Shown here one piece after another: positions 1-8,001 of a DNA stretch of 64,000 nt. Both the position numbers and the translations under genes were made by a program. The notes beneath the pieces were generated by a model. It was not told the DNA's origin. It saw only the letters and a program-made list of their open reading frames with translations, and searched no databases. The DNA is taken from assembly GCA_963743035.1 (NCBI GenBank), contig CAVUOB010000006.1:62001-126000 (forward strand), read 5' to 3'. How positions within the stretch are numbered: the stretch's first letter is position 1; every line of letters begins with the position of its first letter. This DNA is from PALSA-911 sp963743035 (GTDB lineage Bacteria; Pseudomonadota; Alphaproteobacteria; Acetobacterales; Acetobacteraceae).

Positions 1-152
1 CAATCGCGCTGAGGAGCGTCTTTCAATACGGACAGGACGTCTATCTGAACGCGGGCGCGGGAATTGTCGGCGAGTCGGTTCCCGAGCGCGAATATGTGGA
101 AACCGTCAACAAGATGAACACGATGCTGCAAAAGGTCATCCTCGTCGATTAG
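1..152 (+). CDS. Chorismate-binding enzyme, C-terminal fragment (anthranilate/salicylate synthase type)
   Basis: Only the last 49 codons lie in the window; the gene enters from the left edge in the frame starting at base 3. The visible tail contains LNAGAGIVGESVPEREY followed by ETVNKMNTML. This is the C-terminal signature of chorismate-utilising enzymes such as anthranilate synthase component I, isochorismate synthase and salicylate synthase, where the GAGIV stretch lines the active site. Which product it makes cannot be decided from this fragment. The TAG stop is formed from the TA target site of the IS remnant that follows plus the first base of that element. Confidence 0.7.
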   Translation, partial: IALRSVFQYGQDVYLNAGAGIVGESVPEREYVETVNKMNTMLQKVILVD

Positions 153-679
153 GGTCCGTGGACATTCCGGATTCCCATTCCGGCCTGGTTGTGATGCAAG
201 CTTGGGATGGACCGCTTCGTACTGACTGACAGACGGCCATGGGGGCAAGATGGAACCGCGCCGCCTGGGGAAGCCGAGCGACCCTGGGCGTAGCGGCTCG
301 GACCGTCGACGCTTTGTTGGGGCGGTGCCTCGGGTTGCCTGGACCGGCGGCTCGTGGCGCGACCTGCCGCCGCTGATCGACGGCGTCGATTTCGGCGGGC
401 CGATCGCCGACGAGGCCTACGACGACAATGCGATCATCGCGGCGTTGAGCGGGAGCGGCGCGAAAACCATCATCTCGCGGCAACCGCGGCGCGCGGCGCC
501 GCGGAAGATCGAATGCCGAGATCTACAAATGGCGCCACTTGATCGAGAATGTCTTCGCCAAGCTGAACAGGCGTTCAAGCGCATCGCCATGCGGGCGGAC
601 AAGACCGATCAAAGCTTCGCCGCGATAATCTGTCTTGCCGCAGCCGTCATCCACTCGCGGTGAATCGCAACAGACCCTA
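150..679 (+). mobile_element. IS5-family (IS427-like) insertion sequence remnant, internally deleted
   Basis: The ends carry an imperfect inverted repeat: GGGTCCGTGGACATT at 152 and, read inward on the other strand from 677, GGGTCTGTTGCGATT. A TA dinucleotide lies outside each end (150-151 and 678-679), matching the TA target duplication of the IS427 group. Inside, pieces of a DDE transposase are readable in different frames: an N-terminal WTGGSWRDLPP block near 340, an IADEAYDDNAIIAAL block near 400, EIYKWRHLIENVFAKL near 515-560 and FKRIAMRADKTDQSFAAI near 575-630. At about 530 bp it is shorter than a full element (roughly 800 bp), and the frames are broken. It is therefore a dead, deleted copy. 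Confidence 0.8.
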
Positions 680-1129
680 GGCCGGCTTGCGCTTCATGAA
701 CGCCGAGCGCAGGCAGCTTGCCACCAGCTCCCCGCGCTGATTATGCGCCTGGTGCTCGAACTCGACCACGCCGGCTTCCGGGCGCGACCGGCTGGAGCGC
801 AGCTTGCGCACGATCGATTTCATTCGCAACGTGTCGCCGTGGAACACCGGCTTGGGGAAGGCCACGTCGGTCATGCCGAGATTGGCGATCGTGGTGCCGA
901 GCGTGGTGTCGCCGACGGAAATGCCGATCATCAGCCCCAGCGTGAACAGCGAGTTCACCAGCCGCTGGCCGAACTCGGTCTGTTTGGCGAATTCCTCGTC
1001 CAGATGCAGCGGCTGCGGATTGTGCGTCAGCGCGGTGAACAGCACGTTGTCCATTTCCGTCACGGTGCGGGTGATCGCGTGCTCGAACACCTGACCCTCG
1101 AAGAATTCCTCGAAATACAAGCCGGCCAT
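677..1129 (-). CDS. MaoC family dehydratase
   Basis: A 150-residue single hot-dog-fold protein. The hydratase-2 motif region is present as NPQPLHLDEEFAKQTEFGQR near residues 37-56, followed by the hydrophobic SLFTLGLMIGIS helix. Length and motifs fit stand-alone MaoC-like hydratases that act on enoyl-CoA or mesaconyl-CoA type thioesters; the substrate is not determinable here. It converges on the chorismate enzyme, and its TAG stop uses the TA target duplication of the IS remnant. The start ATG is preceded by a GAGACGAGAG purine stretch. Confidence 0.85.
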   Translation of the reverse strand: MAGLYFEEFFEGQVFEHAITRTVTEMDNVLFTALTHNPQPLHLDEEFAKQTEFGQRLVNSLFTLGLMIGISVGDTTLGTTIANLGMTDVAFPKPVFHGDTLRMKSIVRKLRSSRSRPEAGVVEFEHQAHNQRGELVASCLRSAFMKRKPA

Positions 1130-1285
1130 TCTCTCGTCTCCTCGTCAGGTTGGTTTCAGCGCCAGGCATCGGGCGGCGCGCCCGCCTGTGCCGGCACGCG
1201 CGGGGCATTCCGTGTGGTCACGCCGCTTCCCCCAATTCATCGGAGGCGATTGAAGCCCGCCCGGTGGGATCGGGCAACTCGGCCA

Positions 1286-1316
1286 AAGAAAAGGGCGGCG
1301 CCCGAAGGCGCCGCCC
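1286..1316 (-). terminator. Rho-independent terminator of the PEP-CTERM gene
   Basis: Perfect 10-bp stem GGGCGGCGCC / GGCGCCGCCC (1293-1302 and 1307-1316) with a four-base loop. On the minus strand it is followed by TTTTCTTT. It lies 31 bases past the stop of the PEP-CTERM gene. Confidence 0.8.
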
Positions 1317-1347
1317 TGTATCCGGAACTGCGGCCGGCAGAAGCCGC

Positions 1348-2112
1348 CTACGCGGCCTTGCGGCGGCGCGCGCCGAGCAGGCCGAGCAGGCCGGCACCGA
1401 ACAGGGCCAGGGAGGCCGGCTCGGGCACCGCGGTGCCGGTTTCGGCGGTGACGTAGCCGACCGTGTGGTTGTCCAACTCGTAGCCGCCCACCGCGGGGTC
1501 CTCGCGGAAATGGATGCTGTCGAACGTGCCGTCGGTGTCGAAGAAGTTCACGAAGACGTACAGCTGGCTGCCGTTGACGTGATAGGGGCTGTTCGGGTTG
1601 CCGCAATAGGCCGAGCCCGGGCAGGCGCCGAGTGCTGCGATCAGGTCGGCGGGCGTGAAGTCGAACACATCGACGCCGTTGCGGTAGAAAGACACCTGAT
1701 TGCCGTCGTCGAGCGCGGAGAGCCAGAAGCCGAAATAGTTGATGCCGGAAACCAGCGTCGTGGTCAGGTCCACGTTGTACGGGGTTCCGCCGAACGCCAC
1801 CGGGTAGGAGCCGGTGCCGCCGGCGCCACCGTACTGGTCGGCGCCGTTGATCTGCACGCTCGTATAGGTGCCCGAGATGACGCCGCCGGTGCCGTAATCG
1901 GTGGTGAAGGTGGAGCCCGAAGCGCGGCTGTCGAAGGTCTCGGTGCCGACCACGCAGGTGCCGGAGCCGAGCGCCGCGCAGAGGCCGGCGGTGTTGGCGT
2001 TCTGTACGCCGGGGGCCTCAAAAGTGACGTGAAAAATATCGGCGCGGGCCGAGGCCGCGAAGCCGGCCAGTGCCGTGCCCATCAGGGCGGCGGCGACAAA
2101 AGAGATCTTCAT
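1348..2112 (-). CDS. PEP-CTERM sorting domain-containing secreted protein
   Basis: A 254-residue exported protein. It starts with a signal peptide (MKISFVAAALMGTALAG, then AASARA before the mature part). It ends with VPEPASLALFGAGLLGLLG followed by RRRK, the tripartite PEP-CTERM signal recognised by exosortase. The middle is rich in Gly, Asn, Thr and Tyr, contains paired cysteines and has no recognised catalytic motif. The ATG at 2112 was chosen because the signal peptide begins there and an AGGA sequence lies about 10 bases upstream; a longer in-frame start exists at 2154. The function is unknown beyond envelope or extracellular matrix association. A strong terminator follows it. Confidence 0.85.
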   Translation of the reverse strand: MKISFVAAALMGTALAGFAASARADIFHVTFEAPGVQNANTAGLCAALGSGTCVVGTETFDSRASGSTFTTDYGTGGVISGTYTSVQINGADQYGGAGGTGSYPVAFGGTPYNVDLTTTLVSGINYFGFWLSALDDGNQVSFYRNGVDVFDFTPADLIAALGACPGSAYCGNPNSPYHVNGSQLYVFVNFFDTDGTFDSIHFREDPAVGGYELDNHTVGYVTAETGTAVPEPASLALFGAGLLGLLGARRRKAA

Positions 2113-2373
2113 TGGAAATTGATCCTTTGCTGGGTCGGTCCCAACCGGGGCCAACGTGAAGATCCGGATACACTTGGAGACTGGATGCGCACAAGAGTGA
2201 AAAATACCGACAAATGTATTATTTTAAATTCTATCGGTAAAATTCCCGGGGCGGGGTGGGATTGGTGAAAATGCCCAAATAATCGTATACGGTCTCATGA
2301 TAAGGGCGAAATTCGGGCGCCGATTCCGCTGATCCCGCGGGTTGTCCCGGTCTTCGGGCCGGTATCCGCCGCG

Positions 2374-3099
2374 TCAGAATCCGGCGAACAGCCGCGCCAG
2401 AAGCGGCACGATCAGCGCGGTGATCAGCCCGTTCAGCCCGATGGCCAGGCCGCCGAAGGCGCCGGCGGTCTCGCTCATCAGCAAAACCCGCGCGGTGGCC
2501 AGGCCGTGTCCCGCGGTGCCGGCACCCAGGCCCTGCGCCGCCCAGCTGGTGATGCGCAGCAGCCGCATCACCGGGCCGAGCAGCACAATGGCGGCGATGC
2601 CGGTCATCAGCACGAACACCGCAGTGAGCGATGGCTGGCCGCCGATCTGCTCGGCGATGCCCATGGCGATCGGGGTGGTGACGGATTTCGGCGCCAGCGA
2701 CAGCACCACCGCCGGGCTGGCGCCCAGCAGCCGCGCGATCAGCATGGCGCTGCCGGCCGCGGTCAGCGATCCCGCCAGCAGCGCCGGCAGCATCGCCGTG
2801 GCGGAGCGGCGGATCTGGCCGAGATTGGCGTACATCGGCACCGCCAGCGCCACCGTGGCCGGGCCGAGCAGGAACTGCACGTATTGCGCACCCTGGAAAT
2901 AGACCGGGTACGGCGTGCCGGTCGCCAGCAGCGCGGCGACGATCAGGCCGATGGCGATCAGCATCGGATTGGCCAGCGTATGCCCGCCGAGCCGCGCGCT
3001 GATGGCCAGCGCCGCCTGATAGGCAAGCAAGGTCGCTACCAGCCCCAGCAGCGGCGTGGATTGCAGATAGATCCAGAGAGGGTCGAGGTCCGGCCTCAT
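2374..3099 (-). CDS. lrgB: LrgB/CidB family membrane protein
   Basis: A 241-residue protein with about seven hydrophobic segments, matching the LrgB family (antiholin-like/plastidic glycolate transporter relatives). Typical blocks are ALLLATGTPYPVYFQGAQY, a PATVALAVPMY stretch and LAPKSVTTPIAMGIAEQIGG, the family signature. It overlaps its partner lrgA by four bases, so the two are translated as a pair in the inner membrane. In other bacteria the pair controls murein hydrolase activity or exports pyruvate or glycolate. A glycolate oxidase operon lies 5 kb away, but a functional link is only a guess. Confidence 0.9.
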   Translation of the reverse strand: MRPDLDPLWIYLQSTPLLGLVATLLAYQAALAISARLGGHTLANPMLIAIGLIVAALLATGTPYPVYFQGAQYVQFLLGPATVALAVPMYANLGQIRRSATAMLPALLAGSLTAAGSAMLIARLLGASPAVVLSLAPKSVTTPIAMGIAEQIGGQPSLTAVFVLMTGIAAIVLLGPVMRLLRITSWAAQGLGAGTAGHGLATARVLLMSETAGAFGGLAIGLNGLITALIVPLLARLFAGF

Positions 3100-3470
3100 G
3101 CGCCGGTGCCTGCGCCGCTACCCGCGCCGCGCTTCGTCAGGCGCTGCATCACCCAGGCGGTGACGCCGAGGCCAAGCGCGGTGGAGACGAGGATCGCCAC
3201 CAGGGCCGGCAGCAGGTTGCGCCCGAGCACGTCGAGCTGCGTGACCACCCCGGCGCCGGCGGGAACGAACAGCAGCAGCAGATGCCGCAGCAGCCCCGAG
3301 GCGGTGGTCTTCATGCCCTCGTCCGGGCCGCCGCGCAGAATTAGCAGGACCAACAGCAGCACCAGCCCGATCACCGGGCCGGGCAGCGGAAGGTCGGAGG
3401 CGCGGGTGATGACCTCGCCCGCGAACTGGCAGACGATCAGCAGGGTCAGGGACGGCAGCATGGGCGGCAA
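3096..3470 (-). CDS. lrgA: CidA/LrgA family membrane protein
   Basis: A 124-residue small membrane protein with four predicted helices. The conserved LPLPGPVIGLVLLL block (near residues 27-40) and LLHLLLLFVPAGAGV-like stretch (near 61-76) identify the CidA/LrgA holin-like family. It is the first gene of the lrgAB pair and overlaps lrgB by four bases. The ATG at 3470 gives the standard family length. Confidence 0.9.
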   Translation of the reverse strand: MPPMLPSLTLLIVCQFAGEVITRASDLPLPGPVIGLVLLLVLLILRGGPDEGMKTTASGLLRHLLLLFVPAGAGVVTQLDVLGRNLLPALVAILVSTALGLGVTAWVMQRLTKRGAGSGAGTGA

Positions 3471-3485
3471 TTCCCCTTGTTCGGT

Positions 3486-3515
3486 GCGTCACGGCATATC
3501 AGCATGCCGTGACGC
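3486..3515 (-). terminator. Stem-loop between ahpD and lrgA
   Basis: Perfect 12-bp inverted repeat GCGTCACGGCAT / ATGCCGTGACGC with a 6-base loop, in the 60-base gap after the ahpD stop and before lrgA. There is no T-tract. It could terminate ahpD transcription or be an operator for lrgAB. Confidence 0.5.
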
Positions 3516-3530
3516 GTCGAATGCAGGAAA

Positions 3531-4082
3531 TCAGGCCGCTGCGGCAAGATCGAGGCCGGCTACCGCCGCCTCGCCGTCCAGGGTGGCGGCCACGGCGTGC
3601 ACCACGGCGGCAATCCGCACCGCCGCCTGCACCTGCTCCTGCGTCAGGCCGGCATGGCGAACCGCCCTCTCATGGCTCTCCATGCACATGGCGCAGCCGT
3701 TCACCGCGGAGACGGCGAGCGAGATCAGCTCGAAATCCGCCCGCTCGATGCCCGGCCTGGCCATGACGTTCATCCGCAGTTTGGCCGGCATCGTCGCGTA
3801 GTCCCCGCCCAGCGCATGGGTGAAGCGGTAATAGACGTTGTTCATCGCCATGATCGCCGCCGCCGCCCGGGCCGCCGCCAGCGCCTCGGCACTGAGGGCG
3901 GGGGCGAATTCCGCGGTGATCGCGGCGGTGACGTCGGCGTTGCGCGACGCCAGCGCGGAGGCGATGAACACCCCGGCGCGCTGTTGCGCGGTCAGGCTCG
4001 GCTCGGCGGCCAGCGTGCCAAGGTTCAGCCTGATGTCCTTGGCATAGTCCGGCAGCCGCTCACGCAGGCTCTCGATCGACAT
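3531..4082 (-). CDS. ahpD: Alkyl hydroperoxide reductase AhpD-like (carboxymuconolactone decarboxylase family)
   Basis: A 183-residue protein with the AhpD Cys-x-x-Cys centre at C130/C133 (VNGCAMCMESHERAV). The cysteines are at the same positions as in the mycobacterial enzyme, with the flanking Glu and His of the proton relay. AhpD recycles the oxidised peroxiredoxin AhpC. The start at 4082 was chosen because it gives the family length; an upstream in-frame ATG at 4121 lies inside a stem-loop. It sits downstream of ahpC, separated by hairpins, and the divergent oxyR points to peroxide control. Confidence 0.92.
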   Translation of the reverse strand: MSIESLRERLPDYAKDIRLNLGTLAAEPSLTAQQRAGVFIASALASRNADVTAAITAEFAPALSAEALAAARAAAAIMAMNNVYYRFTHALGGDYATMPAKLRMNVMARPGIERADFELISLAVSAVNGCAMCMESHERAVRHAGLTQEQVQAAVRIAAVVHAVAATLDGEAAVAGLDLAAAA

Positions 4083-4103
4083 GATGCTCTCCCAGAGCGA
4101 CCT

Positions 4104-4129
4104 CCATTCGGATGGAAGCATCCGAATGG
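4104..4129 (-). promoter_or_regulatory. Stem-loop ahead of ahpD
   Basis: Perfect 11-bp inverted repeat CCATTCGGATG / CATCCGAATGG with loop GAAG, ending about 20 bases before the ahpD start. It may be an mRNA processing or stability element between ahpC and ahpD. Confidence 0.4.
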
Positions 4130-4143
4130 ATGAGGTTGCTCGC

Positions 4144-4194
4144 TAAAACGAAAGGTTGGAGCAGGATCGGCGCTTGCGTCGGCGCCGATCCTGC
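4144..4194 (-). terminator. Terminator after ahpC
   Basis: A 13-bp perfect stem GCAGGATCGGCGC / GCGCCGATCCTGC (4161-4173, 4182-4194) with an 8-base loop. On the minus strand it is followed within about 10 bases by a T-rich CTTTCGTTTT. It lies just after the ahpC stop, so ahpD probably receives only read-through transcription. Confidence 0.65.
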
Positions 4195-4209
4195 CCTCAT
4201 GCCGCCAGA

Positions 4210-4764
4210 TCAGGCGGCCGGACGGAGGAATTCCTCGCCCTTGTTCCAGTTGCACGGGCAGAGCTCGTCGCTCTGCAGCGCGTCCAGCACCCGCAGCACC
4301 TCGGCCGGGTTGCGCCCGACGGAGAGGTCGTTGACCGCGGCGTAGCGGATGATGCCCTCGGGATCGACCAGGAAGGTCGCGCGCAGGGCCACGCCCTCGT
4401 TGCGCTCCAGCACGCCGCAGGCGGTGGACAGCTCGCGCTTGACGTCGGCCAGCATCGGGATCGGCAGGTCGCGCAGATCGTCGTGGTGCAGGCGCCAGTT
4501 CAGGTGCACGAACTCGCTGTCGATCGAGACGCCGTAGACCACGGTGTCGCGGTCGGCGAACTCACGCGCCAGCTTGCCGAAGGCGACGATCTCGGTCGGG
4601 CAGACGAAGGTGAAATCCTTCGGCCAGAAGAACACCAGTTTCCATTTGCCGGCATCGGTGTCCGGGCCGATATCGGTGAACGCGGTGGCCAGCTCGAGCC
4701 CGGCCGGGCCCGGCTTCACGGCTTTCAGGGTGACCTTGGGAAAGCTGTCGCCGATTGTCAGCAT
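4210..4764 (-). CDS. ahpC: Peroxiredoxin, AhpC type
   Basis: A 184-residue typical 2-Cys peroxiredoxin. The peroxidatic Cys is C55 in FWPKDFTFVCPTE, and resolving-type cysteines are in the C-terminal CPCNW motif (C169, C171). It reduces H2O2, peroxynitrite and organic hydroperoxides in the cytoplasm; reducing power probably comes from the AhpD encoded next. It is divergent from oxyR, with a 131-base shared control region containing a LysR-type palindrome. Length and motifs are complete. Confidence 0.95.
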   Translation of the reverse strand: MLTIGDSFPKVTLKAVKPGPAGLELATAFTDIGPDTDAGKWKLVFFWPKDFTFVCPTEIVAFGKLAREFADRDTVVYGVSIDSEFVHLNWRLHHDDLRDLPIPMLADVKRELSTACGVLERNEGVALRATFLVDPEGIIRYAAVNDLSVGRNPAEVLRVLDALQSDELCPCNWNKGEEFLRPAA

Positions 4765-4860
4765 GATCGCATGTATCTCCGTTCAGGGGCCGCCCCCGAC
4801 TCCCGGGATCGGGCGGGCTGCGGCTGGGGCTAAGGTGGCGTCATCAGAGAAATCGTGCCA

Positions 4861-4875
4861 ATGAATGATATTCAT
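4861..4875. promoter_or_regulatory. LysR-type (OxyR) operator candidate
   Basis: Perfect palindrome ATGAAT-GAT-ATTCAT containing the T-N11-A LysR box, in an AT-rich patch of the ahpC-oxyR intergenic region, 20 bases before the oxyR start. The position fits OxyR autoregulation and ahpC activation. Binding itself is inferred. Confidence 0.6.
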
Positions 4876-4895
4876 AAGATTGATCGAGTGGTCCG

Positions 4896-5825
4896 ATGAT
4901 CCACCTGCCCAGTCCGCAACAGCTGCGCTATCTCGTCGCCCTCGCCGAAAGCCAGCATTTCGGCCGTGCCGCGCTGGCCTGCTCGGTGACGCAATCGACG
5001 CTTTCGGCCGGCATCCTGGCGCTGGAGCGCCAGCTCGACACGCAGATTCTGGACCGCGAGGCCGGCAAGCATGTGGTGTTCACCCAGCTCGGGCGCGAGC
5101 TGGTGCAGCGCGCGCGCAGTGCCATCACCGCGCTGGAAGCGGTATCGGAAGCCGCGATCGCCGCGCGCGAGCCGATGAGCGGGCCGCTGCGCCTTGGCCT
5201 GATCCCGACCATCGGCCCGTTCGTGCTGCCGGCGCTGATGCGCCGGCTGCGGGAGGCCTATCCGCGGCTGCGGCTGTTCCTGCGCGAGGACACCACGGCG
5301 CGGCTGGTGGACCGGCTGGAGGCCAACCGGCTGGACGTGCTGCTGCTGGCGCTGCCCTGCGACTGCGCCAGCGCCTCCGTGGCGCCGGTGGCGCGCGACG
5401 AGTTCCTGGTGGCGCTGCCCGCGGGGCATCCGCTGGCGGCACATCGCCGCGTGCCGGTAGCGACGCTCGCCACCGAGCGGCTGCTGCTGCTGGAGGACGG
5501 GCATTGCCTGCGCGACCAGGCGCTGTCGGTGTGCGGGCTGCTCGCCGGCGACCGGCGCGCGCAGGACGAGTTCGCCGCCACCAGCCTGCACACGCTGGTG
5601 CAGATGGTCGCCGGCGGCCTTGGCGTCACGCTGCTGCCGCAGCTTGCGGTCGCGTCCGGCCTGGTGGAGGGCACCGGTATCGTGCTGCGCCCGCTCGCCG
5701 CCGCCGGCGCCTGGCGCACGCTGGGCCTGGCCTGGCGGCCCGGGGCCGCGCGCGCGGCCGATTTCGCCGCTCTGGTGCCGCTGGTCTCAGGCGTGTGCGC
5801 CTCGGTCCTGGCGGAGGAGGCCTGA
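4896..5825 (+). CDS. oxyR: LysR-family peroxide sensor OxyR
   Basis: A 309-residue LysR regulator. The N-terminal winged helix is residues 6-65 (QQLRYLVALAESQHFGRAA). The effector domain carries the redox pair C204 and C213 in LLLLEDGHCLRDQALSVC, equivalent to the disulphide-forming cysteines of E. coli OxyR. It senses H2O2 and activates peroxide defence genes. It is divergent from ahpC-ahpD, the classical arrangement. The ATG at 4896 gives the normal N-terminus. Confidence 0.95.
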   Translation: MIHLPSPQQLRYLVALAESQHFGRAALACSVTQSTLSAGILALERQLDTQILDREAGKHVVFTQLGRELVQRARSAITALEAVSEAAIAAREPMSGPLRLGLIPTIGPFVLPALMRRLREAYPRLRLFLREDTTARLVDRLEANRLDVLLLALPCDCASASVAPVARDEFLVALPAGHPLAAHRRVPVATLATERLLLLEDGHCLRDQALSVCGLLAGDRRAQDEFAATSLHTLVQMVAGGLGVTLLPQLAVASGLVEGTGIVLRPLAAAGAWRTLGLAWRPGAARAADFAALVPLVSGVCASVLAEEA

Positions 5826-5851
5826 GGGCCGCGCGGTTTCCTTTCCGCGGG

Positions 5852-6307
5852 CTATTTGCGGCGTACGGCGCTGCCCAGCATCGCCATCGTGAATACCGCG
5901 CCCATCAGCGTCACCATGACGATCAGCCAGCGCAGCCGGAGCGCGGTGGCGTCGGCCTCGGCGGCGAAGCGGGCGCGCATGGCGATGCGCTCCGCGGCGA
6001 TCCGCGCCTCGATCCCGGCCGGGTCGCCGGCCAGAACGGAGGCGCTGTCATCGAGCTGCGGCTTCAGGGCGGCCAAGGCGGAAGAGGGGGCGGCGCCCCT
6101 GGCGGCGGCGAGCGCGGCGTCCAGCGCCACCTCCCGCGCCATTGCGCGTTCCAGCGGCAGCGGCGCGGCATAGGTGGCGAACACGCCGAGCAGGCCGACG
6201 ACGATGAACGCCATCGCGATGAAGGCCAGCAGGTTGAAATTGATCCCGCCGCCCGTCTTCGCGCCGCCCGTCTTCGCGTCCGCTGCGGGGGCCGGTAGTG
6301 TTGCCAT
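5852..6307 (-). CDS. Hypothetical two-helix membrane protein
   Basis: A 151-residue protein, not recognised as a family. It has a short Gly/Ala/Lys N-terminus (repeat AKTGGAKTGGG), a membrane helix at about 24-46, an Ala/Arg-rich region of about 75 residues with helix propensity, probably periplasmic, and a second helix near 127-146 ending in VRRK. The topology suggests an inner-membrane protein with both ends in the cytoplasm. It converges on oxyR and is divergent from the cupin gene at 6356. Start at the ATG giving a short hydrophilic head. Confidence 0.6.
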   Translation of the reverse strand: MATLPAPAADAKTGGAKTGGGINFNLLAFIAMAFIVVGLLGVFATYAAPLPLERAMAREVALDAALAAARGAAPSSALAALKPQLDDSASVLAGDPAGIEARIAAERIAMRARFAAEADATALRLRWLIVMVTLMGAVFTMAMLGSAVRRK

Positions 6308-6355
6308 CTGTGCTTCTCGCTTCCCTTGTCGGACGCGAGATCGCACACTCCGCCG

Positions 6356-6691
6356 ATGACCGACAGTCCCTACCTGTTCCGTGCCGCCGATCACCCGCTG
6401 GTGGATGTCTCCGACCGGCTGAAGCTGCGCGAGGCCAAATCCGGCTTCGGCATCGCGCTGCGCTACCAGGAGCGCGCGCCCGATCCGCCGGGCACGCCGG
6501 ACGGGCATTGGTGCGAGACGGGGCACTCGATCTTCATCCTGTCCGGCCGCATCCGCTACCGCTTCGATGATCATGTGGTAGAGGCCGGGCCCGGCGACAT
6601 GCTGCATATCCCCGCCGGGCCGGCGCATCGCCACCAGCCGCAGGTGGTCGGCCCGGAGACGGTACGCTATGTGCTGACGGAATTCGACTGA
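6356..6691 (+). CDS. Cupin domain protein
   Basis: A 111-residue single-cupin protein. The two cupin motifs are visible: G-H-S-I-F-I-L-S-G-R-I at about 57-67 with a preceding HWCETGH, and PGDMLHIPAGPAHRHQP at about 80-96, giving His ligands for a metal. No substrate can be assigned. The ATG at 6356 (MTDSPYLF) is preferred over an upstream TTG. It is divergent from the two-helix membrane protein. Confidence 0.8.
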   Translation: MTDSPYLFRAADHPLVDVSDRLKLREAKSGFGIALRYQERAPDPPGTPDGHWCETGHSIFILSGRIRYRFDDHVVEAGPGDMLHIPAGPAHRHQPQVVGPETVRYVLTEFD

Positions 6692-6745
6692 CTTCACGCT
6701 TCGTCAACGCGTGTCCGGCCATGCTCCGGCCGGAGGTGCCGCGCG

Positions 6746-7660
6746 ATGCTGCTGGCGGAAATCGGGCATTCGCCCGGCCAAAACCAATTACCGGGCCATA
6801 ACCAATTATTGGAGGGCGCGGGCGTAGCGATGGGGGCCGCGCTCTGGCCGGACGGGCGCATCGCGCTGGCGGAAGCGCTGTGGGGGGAGGGGTTCCTGCT
6901 GCCCGGCGGCGAGTCGGAGATCCTGCGTCTCGTCCGCCCGCTCGGTCTCTCCGGCGACGCCTCGCTGTTGTTGGTGGGCGCCGGGACCGGCGGGCCGGCT
7001 TGCGCGATCGCCCGGCGGCTCGGCGTCTGGGTCAGTGGATTCGAGGCGGATCCGGCGCTGGCCGCGATCGCGGCCGGGCGGGCCGGGACGGCCGGCCTCG
7101 GCCGGCGCGTGCAGATAAAAAGGTGGGACCCCGGCGAGCCCGCGTTCGGCGCCGGCGCCTGTCATCACGGCCTGGCGCTGGAGCCGCTGCGCGGGGCGGG
7201 GAACGGAGCCGTGCTGGCCGAACCGGTGCTGGCCGCGATCGGCGGGGCGCTGAAGCCGGGTGGACAGCTGGTGCTGCTGGAAACCGTGGCCGACCTGCCG
7301 CTGCCGGAGGGCGACGGGGAGGCGGCGGTCTGGGCGCGGATGGAGAATCGCCGGCTCGATCTTCCCTCCGAAGCCTCGGTCACCCGCATGCTGGGCAGGC
7401 TGGGCTTCGATGTGCGGGGGGTGGAGGATCTTTCCGAGCGCCATGCCCATCTGGCGGTGCTGGGCTGGCGCGGCGCCATGCGGCGCCTGGGGACGGAGCG
7501 GCCCGGCCCGATGCAGGCGGGCCTGCTGGCGGGGGAGGCGGACCGATGGTCCCGTAGGCTGGATCTGCTCCGCGCGGGCCGGTTGCGCCTGCTGCGCTGG
7601 CATGCCGTGCGCAAACCCGGGATGCCCGTTTCCGGGCATCCAGAGAGGCGGGCGGGTTGA
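6746..7660 (+). CDS. Class I SAM-dependent methyltransferase-like protein
   Basis: A 304-residue Rossmann-type protein. The SAM-binding motif I is LLLVGAGTGGPACAIARRLG (near 74-93), followed by the acidic GFEADPALAA strand end and an LKPGGQLVLLE motif. The N-terminus contains a small repeat (GQNQLPGHNQLLEG) from a tandem duplication of CCAATTA-type DNA. The substrate is unknown. The C-terminal 80 residues are Arg-rich and not recognisable. It reads toward rpmJ with a 65-base gap. Confidence 0.75.
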   Translation: MLLAEIGHSPGQNQLPGHNQLLEGAGVAMGAALWPDGRIALAEALWGEGFLLPGGESEILRLVRPLGLSGDASLLLVGAGTGGPACAIARRLGVWVSGFEADPALAAIAAGRAGTAGLGRRVQIKRWDPGEPAFGAGACHHGLALEPLRGAGNGAVLAEPVLAAIGGALKPGGQLVLLETVADLPLPEGDGEAAVWARMENRRLDLPSEASVTRMLGRLGFDVRGVEDLSERHAHLAVLGWRGAMRRLGTERPGPMQAGLLAGEADRWSRRLDLLRAGRLRLLRWHAVRKPGMPVSGHPERRAG

Positions 7661-7725
7661 CAGGATAGGGCCAGGACCTTAATCACCGCGCCTCTTTCAA
7701 GATACGCGCAGCCAGGGTTCGAGTC

Positions 7726-7851
7726 ATGAAAATCCGTAACAGCCTGAAATCGGCCAAGATCCGCGACAAGAACTGTCGCGTTGTGCGCCGTCGTGGGCGC
7801 GTCTACGTCATCAACAAGAAGAACCCGCGGATGAAGGCCCGCCAGGGCTGA
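7726..7851 (+). CDS. rpmJ: 50S ribosomal protein L36 (bL36, zinc-free form)
   Basis: A 41-residue protein starting MKIRNSLKSAKIRDKNCR and ending MKARQG. It is the C-minus form of L36, which has lost most zinc-ligand cysteines and is typical of alphaproteobacteria. It binds 23S rRNA in the large subunit. The start ATG is fixed by the fully conserved N-terminus. Two stem-loops follow the stop. Confidence 0.97.
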   Translation: MKIRNSLKSAKIRDKNCRVVRRRGRVYVINKKNPRMKARQG

Positions 7852-7863
7852 TCCTGAGGCTGC

Positions 7864-7920
7864 CGGCCGCCTGAGCGGCCGACGGATATCTCGCCCCGGA
7901 ACCTGTCCGGGGCGATTGCG
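7864..7920 (+). terminator. Double stem-loop terminator after rpmJ
   Basis: Two hairpins in a row: CGGCCGC-CTGA-GCGGCCG (7864-7881) and CGCCCCGGA-ACCTG-TCCGGGGCG (7892-7914), the second followed by ATTGCGTTT. Confidence 0.6.
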
Positions 7921-8001
7921 TTTCGGCCGGTTCTCCTTGCCTGCGGCCACGGATGGCGCCATCTTCCAGCTTGGTTTTCCGCGAGGAAGCGAGGCAGCAC
8001 G

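Noticed and set aside
6770..6815. Mobile-element ends around the CCAATTA repeats
   Set aside because: Only a short local duplication within the start of the methyltransferase frame; no inverted ends or target duplication.
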